Below, piece after piece: positions 1 to 5,125 of a stretch of DNA of 5,125 bases. This stretch comes from an uncultured Bacteroidota bacterium (GTDB lineage: Bacteria; Bacteroidota; Bacteroidia; Chitinophagales; Chitinophagaceae). The notes under the pieces were generated by a model that was given only the letters and a program-made list of their open reading frames with translations, did no database searches and was not told where the DNA came from. Numbering within the stretch: the first letter of the stretch is position 1; each line of letters starts with the position of its first letter. The position numbers were made by a program, and so were the translations under genes. The DNA lies in the NCBI GenBank assembly GCA_903944755.1, contig CAJATB010000087.1:1-5125 (forward strand), in the 5' to 3' direction.

Positions 1-1
1 T

Positions 2-532
2 ATAAAAGTAGGGCAAAACTTCTCAACAGTCAATAACGTTTATGTAGATAGGCATGCAGCATCTTACCATATTGGAGCAACTGTTCAATTAGGCATTACC
101 AAAGCAATAAGTATTGCTCCTGAAGTAATTTTATCACAAACGAAGTTAGAAACAGTTTACCCGGGTGACTTTTCTGTCAATAATATTACTAATCCAGAAA
201 CCTATCATTTGAATTACTTAGCAATTCCTGTATTACTACAAGTGAAACCTTTTAAGGGATTGTTGTTTCAAGCTGGACCGCAATATTCAATTTTAATTGA
301 TCAGAAAAAAGATGGCAAAGACAATGCTTTGCTTGCTTTTAAAAATGGAGAGTTTGCCTTTATTGGAGGGGCAAAAATTGACTTAGGCGGTTTTTTCCTT
401 TATGGCAGGTATATAATTGGTATGGAAAATGTTGCCTCCTTTAAGCAACTCGAAACTCAGCTAAATGATGATGCACAATGGAAAACAAAACAATGGCAAC
501 TCGGAGTTGGTATAAATTTATTTAATTTTTAA
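2..532 (+). CDS. PorT-type outer-membrane beta-barrel protein, N-terminus missing
   Basis: The frame is open from base 2 to a TAA at 530-532, giving the last 176 residues; the start and signal peptide lie before the window. What is seen is a run of short amphipathic segments alternating with polar turns: about residues 1-9 (GQNFSTV), 21-31 (SYHIGATVQLG), 36-46 (SIAPEVILSQ), 68-80 (YHLNYLAIPVLLQ), 86-100 (GLLFQAGPQYSILID), 117-140, and a last strand 164-176 ending in Phe (INLFNF). The pattern 'YLxIPxLLQ ... GxxFxAGPQYSxL' is typical of the outer-membrane beta-barrel (PorT/OMP_b-brl) family of Bacteroidota, and a terminal aromatic residue is the usual signal for insertion by the BAM machinery. 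The role is probably a small eight-strand-like barrel in the outer membrane; the ligand or partner cannot be told. The 3' end overlaps the convergent downstream gene by 15 bp. An internal TTG at 209 is not a credible start because clear barrel sequence precedes it. Confidence 0.82.
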   Translation: MKVGQNFSTVNNVYVDRHAASYHIGATVQLGITKAISIAPEVILSQTKLETVYPGDFSVNNITNPETYHLNYLAIPVLLQVKPFKGLLFQAGPQYSILIDQKKDGKDNALLAFKNGEFAFIGGAKIDLGGFFLYGRYIIGMENVASFKQLETQLNDDAQWKTKQWQLGVGINLFNF

Positions 533-2731
533 TTGACTTCTTAAGGAATTAATACCGAGCTCTATGTTATTTAGCGCAACAGCGTTTTCTTTAATAAATC
601 CATTATCCTTAATGTCGCCTACAACTGCTTTCATTTCTTCTTCATTTAAATAAACCATTTTTCTAAACTCGTTACTATAGTCTTTGGCTCTTGTTTGTTG
701 AATGCTTTTGGTGGTGTGTTGTTGAATTAAAATATACCTATCTAGCCATTCATTTAATTGTTTTACGCTTATCGCATTCACCATTGTTTTTGTAACTAAA
801 CCCAACGTATATAGTGCATGGTTTGTTTTTTGTTTTTCGTATTTAAGGGAGGCGTTCTCATAGAACTCGTGAATTTGGTCCCATTCAGTAACCTTGTCGG
901 CTTTTATTTTATTTAGTAATGCTTTTACATTTTTTTGAGGGATAAGTTGCCCGCCAACATTGAACCATTCTAAATCATTTTCGTTTGTGTTTATGGATTT
1001 TATGGTACTCATGATGGCTTTGCCCTGTTTATCTTGAATACAATTAAGCAACCCATCCATTCCATACATAAATAACATATCATCAAATACTTGATAAGCT
1101 TCTCGGCACTTAATAAGCCTTGTTTTTCGCTTGCTGTTTTCAAAGCCTTCCGCAAACACGTCTAATTTTGCAATTTCTCGACTTGTTTTTGTGGTCAGTA
1201 ATTTATCACCTAATAGTACTAATTTCTCCTCATTTAATTGTGCCGTTTTTTTCTCCTTTGCTAAATGAGCTTTGGCCACTGCAATAGCGATTAATTTTCT
1301 CGAATGAATTAATTCATTTACGGAGTCGGGTGCTAAATAGGCGTATTCGAAAATAGGGGACTTGTTAATTCGTTTGTCTCTGTCCACATATTTCCATGCG
1401 TTACGTGCTAATGCATAAAAATTATATAAGAACCAATAACCCGGCATGATTATTAATTCGTCTTTAACAGGGTCATTACTCACTAAAGAAAAAGGAATAG
1501 GAATATTTAGTTCGTAATTATAGTCGCCTTTATTTAATAAAGTAAAACTAGCAAAAATAGAATTATGTTTTATGCTCACACATAATCCAGGCCAAAAACC
1601 TCTTCCCATAATCACTTCTCCGTCTGCGCCACGACTATTGTGGTTTGATCCAATAGTGGCACCAGCTGCTATATTACTTTGCCCCATTACTAGTGCTGCG
1701 CATAAAAATGAGTTATTGTGATGTTGTTCGTGGGCTGGGAATATTAGCGAGTTTAATACTTCACAGCATGAAATTGTAGCATTTGGTCCCAAAAAAGAAT
1801 TAATTAATCTTGCCCCATATTTTAATTGTGAATAGTCGGAAAGGATAAATCTTACTGCCTTAATTCCATAAAATATCCTGCATCCGTAACCTATAATTCC
1901 ATTTACTAATTCGCAACCTTCTCCAATTTGAGTCCTTGCTTCTGGAGCTGAATTAATGGTAACATTTTTTATTTTATTGGCACCTTTTAAGTAGGCATCA
2001 GAACCTATCCATACATCCTTAATAATTTTACAGTTTTTAATTACTGTTCGGTCTCCTATTTTCCCATAATAGCCAAGCTTATTGTCGAATCTTTTTTCAG
2101 TGAGTTCGATAAATTTTTGTTGAAGGGTGTCGTCATGCCTATTTCGGGTCCATAAATAAGCATCGCCAGCTGTCATACCATTAAAGGGCAATACTTTTCG
2201 GCCTGTATTTTCATTACATAACTCCATCCATATACGAACCGATTCATCCTCGCCCTTTTTAATAATCCCATTCCCAAATTTGGTGTGGTTGGTTGTAACC
2301 AATTCGTTTACATTGGTGATGATTACTTCATCTCCAATAATATAATGAGACAAATAGTTAACATTATGTATGGCTACATTATTACCAAAGTCGGCACTAA
2401 TAATGGTAGAATTATATATACCTACAGGGACTACTAAATCACTAAATGATAGGCAAGTTCTTTCTAAATTTCCAATTCTAACAAGCCCAAAAAAGGAACA
2501 ATTTTTAACTAATTCAGGGTTAAATGCTTCTGATACCAATAGTTTACTCCAGTCGTCACTCGTGTTCCTGTTGCGTACTAGAATTTCAATTTCAAGTGCA
2601 GTTAAGCTTCTGTGTTTTGTGCCGCTCCTGTTTTGTTGATTGCGCAAATAATATTCATCTTTCCCTTTTGGCAGATTTTTGATAAAACCATAACCTAGTT
2701 CATTGATGGGTAATTTTTTAATTATATTCAT
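518..2731 (-). CDS. DUF4954 family protein with left-handed beta-helix (hexapeptide repeat) domain
   Basis: This 737-residue protein starts at ATG 2729-2731. Residues 41-90 carry the family-like opening (RSLTALEIEIL, then DWSKLLVSEAFNPELVKN and FFGLVRIGNLE). Residues 99-156 and 225-395 are rich in imperfect hexapeptide repeats (for example IGDRTVIKNC, VWIGSDAYLKG, TQIGEGCELV, FLGPNATISCCEV), the mark of a left-handed parallel beta-helix. The segment 337-375 (HHNNSFLCAALVMGQ, then GATIGSNHNSRGADG) resembles the conserved core of DUF4954. The part from about 430 to 737 has no repeats and looks mostly helical and charged. There is no signal peptide or membrane segment, so it is probably cytosolic. 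Similar beta-helices occur in sugar-nucleotide acyl- and nucleotidyltransferases, but I see no nucleotidyltransferase GxGTR-type motif, so no reaction is assigned. The start lies 9 bp after the amidase stop and has no Shine-Dalgarno sequence, which suggests co-transcription with the amidase. The family call rests on recalled sequence patterns. Confidence 0.85.
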   Translation of the reverse strand: MNIIKKLPINELGYGFIKNLPKGKDEYYLRNQQNRSGTKHRSLTALEIEILVRNRNTSDDWSKLLVSEAFNPELVKNCSFFGLVRIGNLERTCLSFSDLVVPVGIYNSTIISADFGNNVAIHNVNYLSHYIIGDEVIITNVNELVTTNHTKFGNGIIKKGEDESVRIWMELCNENTGRKVLPFNGMTAGDAYLWTRNRHDDTLQQKFIELTEKRFDNKLGYYGKIGDRTVIKNCKIIKDVWIGSDAYLKGANKIKNVTINSAPEARTQIGEGCELVNGIIGYGCRIFYGIKAVRFILSDYSQLKYGARLINSFLGPNATISCCEVLNSLIFPAHEQHHNNSFLCAALVMGQSNIAAGATIGSNHNSRGADGEVIMGRGFWPGLCVSIKHNSIFASFTLLNKGDYNYELNIPIPFSLVSNDPVKDELIIMPGYWFLYNFYALARNAWKYVDRDKRINKSPIFEYAYLAPDSVNELIHSRKLIAIAVAKAHLAKEKKTAQLNEEKLVLLGDKLLTTKTSREIAKLDVFAEGFENSKRKTRLIKCREAYQVFDDMLFMYGMDGLLNCIQDKQGKAIMSTIKSINTNENDLEWFNVGGQLIPQKNVKALLNKIKADKVTEWDQIHEFYENASLKYEKQKTNHALYTLGLVTKTMVNAISVKQLNEWLDRYILIQQHTTKSIQQTRAKDYSNEFRKMVYLNEEEMKAVVGDIKDNGFIKENAVALNNIELGINSLRSQLKIK

Positions 2732-2740
2732 TAGACTAGT

Positions 2741-4399
2741 TTATTTCGTAAATAATATAGGGTGCATTTTATCCCAATTTGTAGCATCTTGATAAGCTGC
2801 TGCTATTTTTAAGATACTTGCTTCGTCATATAATTTACCTACAAAACTGATACCTGTTGGTAAGTTATATTTTTTATCGAAACCGCTTGGTACACATACA
2901 ACTGGGTGACCTGTTAGGTTGGTGATTGCGGACTGATTGCCTTCTGCACCGCGAGAAGGGCAAATGATGGCATCAAATTGTTGCATCACTTTGTTTACTT
3001 CTTGCATTAAAATGGTCCTATGCCTTTGTGCATTTATGTATTCAACTGCAGGGACAAATCTTGCAGTCCTAAATTGGTTTGGCCAATCGTTTTTTGCTTG
3101 TCTAGTTAATTCGTCATCAATATTCAATCTAGTCATTTCGTCAAATTGAGCTGCACATTCAGCGCCAATAATTACATCCATTATATTGAAATTGTATACA
3201 CCACTGTCTGGAAAATTCACAGGAATTAATTCAACACCTAGTTGTTTAAATACTTCTAATACTTGCCATTCGTTGCTAGTAGTATCCTTAATTTTATTGA
3301 AATAATTTTTAGCATATCCTATCTTAAGCTTTTTAATATTTTTATTGGGTTCGTAATTAAAAGGCATGTTTACTGCAGCAAGATCCTTGCCATCGGTTCC
3401 ATGTATATAACTAAAAACAATAGCTGCGTCATTCGCCGACCTGCATATTGGGCCTACTTTATCAAGGCTATAACTTAATGCCATAGCTCCGCTGCGGCTG
3501 ATGGTGCCAAAAGTGGGCCTTAAGCCAGTAGCACCACAAACCGTGGCTGGTGAAACTATACTTCCCCATGTCTCAGTACCAATTGCAAAAGGCACCAATC
3601 CTGCAACTGTTGCGGAAGTTGAACCTGCCGAAGAACCGGAGGATCCATTTTTTAAATTCCAGGGATTTCTTGTCCTTCCTCCATACCAATAGTCACCCAT
3701 TGCTAAAGCGCCTAAGGTGAATTTGGCTACTAACACTGCACCCGCTTCTTTAAGTTTTGTATAAACAAATGCATCTTCTTCAATGCGTTGGTTTTTATAA
3801 GGTGCTGCTCCCCATGTTGTTTTAGTATTTTTTATAGCAAATAAATCCTTTAACCCATAAGGGATGCCGTGTAATAAACCTCGATATTTCCCTGCTTGAA
3901 TTTCTTTATCGGCATTATTGGCTTGCTCATAAGCTATTTCTTCTTGAATACTAATTACACATTCAAGGGTATCTCCATATTTTTTTATTCTGTCAATGAA
4001 GAACTTGGTTAATTCAAGTGAGCTGATTTTTTTTGTTTGTAGTAAGGCCGCCAACTGGTCAATCGAATAAAAAGCTAATTCATTGATATTTTTTGGCAAC
4101 GTTACACTGCTAGGTTTATTCCAGTTAATTGGGTTTTGCTTTTTATTAAACTCCATCCCAGGCAATTGGGGATTTTGCCATAAACTCAAAGGCACATTAT
4201 TATTTAATGACAACTTGTGCATAGCCTTCAAGTTGCCTAAATTGTCGACTACGTCTAAATAAAGGGTATCAATTTCCTTAGGAGTAAAACTTAAATCAAA
4301 TACTTTGGAAGTACTAATTAAGTCACTTTTTTGAATAAGGGTGTCCTGTGCATTTGCAGCAGTGCAAAAAAATAGGGAAACCAATAAAAGTAGACGCAT
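2741..4399 (-). CDS. secreted amidase-signature family hydrolase
   Basis: This 552-residue protein hydrolyses a C-N amide bond of unknown substrate, as judged by the amidase signature fold. Residues 1-17 (MRLLLLVSLFFCTAANA) form a signal peptide with probable cleavage before Gln18; Cys12 is not in a good lipobox, so periplasmic export by signal peptidase I is preferred. Residues 20-105 are a linker-like N-terminal region, and about 106-545 is the amidase domain. The Ser-cisSer-Lys triad reads as Lys184 (GIPYGLKDL), Ser256 (GSSGSSAGS) and nucleophile Ser280 (GTETWGSIVSPA). The 24-residue Ser-Ser spacing equals that of fatty acid amide hydrolase (Ser217/Ser241). Position 278 is Trp where most amidases have Gly or Asp. 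Glu-tRNA amidotransferase GatA is unlikely because of the signal peptide and the absence of gatB/gatC. The frame is open up to an ATG at 4547-4549, but that start would lie inside the helicase gene and bury the signal peptide, so ATG 4397-4399 is chosen. The start codon lies in a strong inverted repeat. Confidence 0.94.
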   Translation of the reverse strand: MRLLLLVSLFFCTAANAQDTLIQKSDLISTSKVFDLSFTPKEIDTLYLDVVDNLGNLKAMHKLSLNNNVPLSLWQNPQLPGMEFNKKQNPINWNKPSSVTLPKNINELAFYSIDQLAALLQTKKISSLELTKFFIDRIKKYGDTLECVISIQEEIAYEQANNADKEIQAGKYRGLLHGIPYGLKDLFAIKNTKTTWGAAPYKNQRIEEDAFVYTKLKEAGAVLVAKFTLGALAMGDYWYGGRTRNPWNLKNGSSGSSAGSTSATVAGLVPFAIGTETWGSIVSPATVCGATGLRPTFGTISRSGAMALSYSLDKVGPICRSANDAAIVFSYIHGTDGKDLAAVNMPFNYEPNKNIKKLKIGYAKNYFNKIKDTTSNEWQVLEVFKQLGVELIPVNFPDSGVYNFNIMDVIIGAECAAQFDEMTRLNIDDELTRQAKNDWPNQFRTARFVPAVEYINAQRHRTILMQEVNKVMQQFDAIICPSRGAEGNQSAITNLTGHPVVCVPSGFDKKYNLPTGISFVGKLYDEASILKIAAAYQDATNWDKMHPILFTK

Positions 4400-4427
4400 T
4401 TGATATAACAATTTTGTTATATCAAAT
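4398..4427 (-). promoter_or_regulatory. Perfect 13-bp inverted repeat covering the amidase start codon
   Basis: The arms 4398-4410 (ATTTGATATAACA on the + strand) and 4415-4427 are exact reverse complements around a 4-base loop, with 11 A-T and 2 G-C pairs. The repeat lies between the helicase stop and the amidase gene, and its left arm includes the first two bases of the amidase ATG. If transcribed from the helicase promoter, the RNA would fold into a stem that pairs the start codon. As DNA, it has the shape of an operator for a dimeric regulator. It is not followed by a run of T on the minus strand, so it is a poor match for an intrinsic terminator. The sequence shows the repeat; the function is inferred. 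Confidence 0.6.
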
Positions 4428-4430
4428 ATA
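4423..4430 (-). promoter_or_regulatory. Possible Bacteroidota -7 promoter element for the amidase gene
   Basis: On the minus strand these bases read TATATTTG, an exact match to the Bacteroidota -7 consensus TAnnTTTG, directly after the helicase stop codon. Initiation would fall inside the inverted repeat and leave a leader of under 20 bases. The only upstream TTTG (4457-4460) is 26 bases away, longer than the usual spacing of about 20, so a good -33 box is missing. AT-rich sequence makes chance matches common. Confidence 0.25.
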
Positions 4431-5125
4431 CTAATAGCGCCTCGGTTTAGCGTTACCAAATCTACTTTTCTGACCACTTCCATGTAAACTCTTAGCTCTT
4501 GAATGGCCTGAATTGCCACGTCCTTGCTTTTGGGGTTCTTGAACAGCATCGTGATCCATTAAAGGGTATGGATGATTTTCTATAACAGGGATCTTTTTGG
4601 CTATCAGTTTTTCAATATCTCTTAAAAACTCCTTTTCACTTGCATCACAAAAAGAAACTGCGGTACCATTTGCCCCAGCACGTCCTGTTCTTCCAATTCT
4701 ATGTACGTAGGTTTCAGGAATATTGGGAATCTCGAAATTAATTACATAAGCTAGGTTGTCAACATCAATTCCTCTTGCTGCAATATCGGTAGCGACCAAA
4801 ACGCGCGTAGTTTGTTCCTTAAAATTACTTAAGGCACGTTGTCTTGCATTTTGAGATTTGTTACCATGAATAGCTTCCGCCTTTATGCCAAATTTGATTA
4901 GGGTATTCACTACTTTGTCGGCACCATGTTTTGTGCGTGTAAAAACTAAGGCAGTTTTTATATTAGTATCCTTCAGTATTTCTATTAATAAGGAGTTTTT
5001 ATTGTGTTTGTCAATAAAATAAACCGATTGGTCAATAATTTCTACTGTAGAAGATACAGGTGTTACAGTTACTTTTTCAGGATGGAATAAAATAGTATTT
5101 GCTAAGGTAACAATTTCAGGAGGCA
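4431..5125 (-). CDS. rhlE: RhlE-like DEAD-box RNA helicase, C-terminal part
   Basis: The last 230 residues are present, with stop TAG at 4431-4433; the start and the first RecA domain (Q motif, Walker A, DEAD box) lie beyond the right edge. The visible part begins with PPEIVTLAN, which normally follows the SAT motif, and then contains the second RecA-like domain. Motif IV is ALVFTRTKHGAD (about 58-69), followed by AIHGNKSQNARQRAL. Motif V is VLVATDIAARGIDV (about 108-121) and motif VI is YVHRIGRTGRAG (about 139-150). The phrases TRTKHGA, HGNKSQ and LRDIEKL match the RhlE subgroup, which unwinds or remodels RNA with ATP in ribosome assembly and RNA turnover. After about residue 192 comes a short basic, Gly/Ser-rich tail ending KPRRY, probably for non-specific RNA binding. 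The helicase call is secure; the RhlE subgroup is likely, but Bacteroidota often carry several paralogues. An in-frame GTG at 4908-4910 is internal, not a start. Confidence 0.92.
   Translation of the reverse strand, partial: PPEIVTLANTILFHPEKVTVTPVSSTVEIIDQSVYFIDKHNKNSLLIEILKDTNIKTALVFTRTKHGADKVVNTLIKFGIKAEAIHGNKSQNARQRALSNFKEQTTRVLVATDIAARGIDVDNLAYVINFEIPNIPETYVHRIGRTGRAGANGTAVSFCDASEKEFLRDIEKLIAKKIPVIENHPYPLMDHDAVQEPQKQGRGNSGHSRAKSLHGSGQKSRFGNAKPRRY

Noticed and set aside
529..552. Possible bidirectional terminator between the convergent genes (TTAATT / AATTAA)
   Set aside because: Only six A-T pairs with a 12-base loop, mostly within coding sequence; expected by chance in DNA this AT-rich.
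2370..2639. Plus-strand open frame of 89 codons
   Set aside because: It lies antisense inside the DUF4954 gene, its composition follows that of the opposite strand, and it shows no recognisable domain.
2937..3692. Three short plus-strand open frames (2937-3149, 3263-3478, 3501-3692)
   Set aside because: All are antisense to the conserved amidase domain and show no protein family features of their own; they are coding shadows.
4398..4427. Intrinsic terminator of the helicase gene
   Set aside because: The stem is nearly all A-T and the minus strand continues GCGTCTAC rather than a T-run. It also runs into the amidase start codon.
4400..4549. A 50-codon N-terminal extension of the amidase from ATG 4547-4549
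   Set aside because: It overlaps the helicase C-terminal coding sequence in another frame, and would place the clear signal peptide MRLLLLVSLFFCTAANA at residue 51. ATG 4397-4399 is the natural start.
1..5125. Mobile element, CRISPR, defence or toxin-antitoxin system
   Set aside because: The four genes explain nearly all of the sequence. No transposase, integrase, direct-repeat array, tRNA-linked attachment site or small toxin-like gene pair is visible.

Overview
The window comes from an AT-rich bacterial chromosome, almost certainly a member of the Bacteroidota and probably close to Chitinophagaceae/Sphingobacteria. Three things point there. One gene product is a DUF4954 hexapeptide-repeat protein, a family I know mainly from this phylum. 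A PorT-type outer-membrane beta-barrel sits next to it. No Shine-Dalgarno sequence is visible ahead of the two complete genes. The lineage is an inference from gene content; no ribosomal RNA is present.

Layout. At the left edge (2-532, + strand) is the 3' part of an outer-membrane beta-barrel gene. It converges on, and overlaps by 15 bp, a DUF4954 gene (518-2731, - strand). Nine bases upstream of that gene is the end of a secreted amidase-signature enzyme (2741-4399, - strand). Upstream of the amidase, after a 31-bp gap, is the C-terminal part of an RhlE-like DEAD-box RNA helicase (4431 to the right edge, - strand). The window is almost completely coding: no gap exceeds 31 bp, and I see no tRNA, rRNA, CRISPR array, insertion sequence or phage gene.

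The three minus-strand genes read in the order helicase, amidase, DUF4954. The amidase and DUF4954 genes are very probably co-transcribed. The helicase is a housekeeping-type RNA remodelling enzyme. The amidase is predicted to be exported, and the DUF4954 protein is cytosolic with no proven function, so the grouping does not spell out an obvious pathway.

The most noteworthy non-coding signal is a perfect 13-bp inverted repeat (4398-4410 / 4415-4427). It fills nearly the whole helicase-amidase gap and includes the first two bases of the amidase start codon. A Bacteroidota-type -7 promoter match overlaps its outer arm. It looks like a regulatory element for the amidase gene, either an RNA hairpin hiding the start codon or a DNA operator. 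Otherwise the region looks like ordinary core genome, and I do not see a new multi-gene system.
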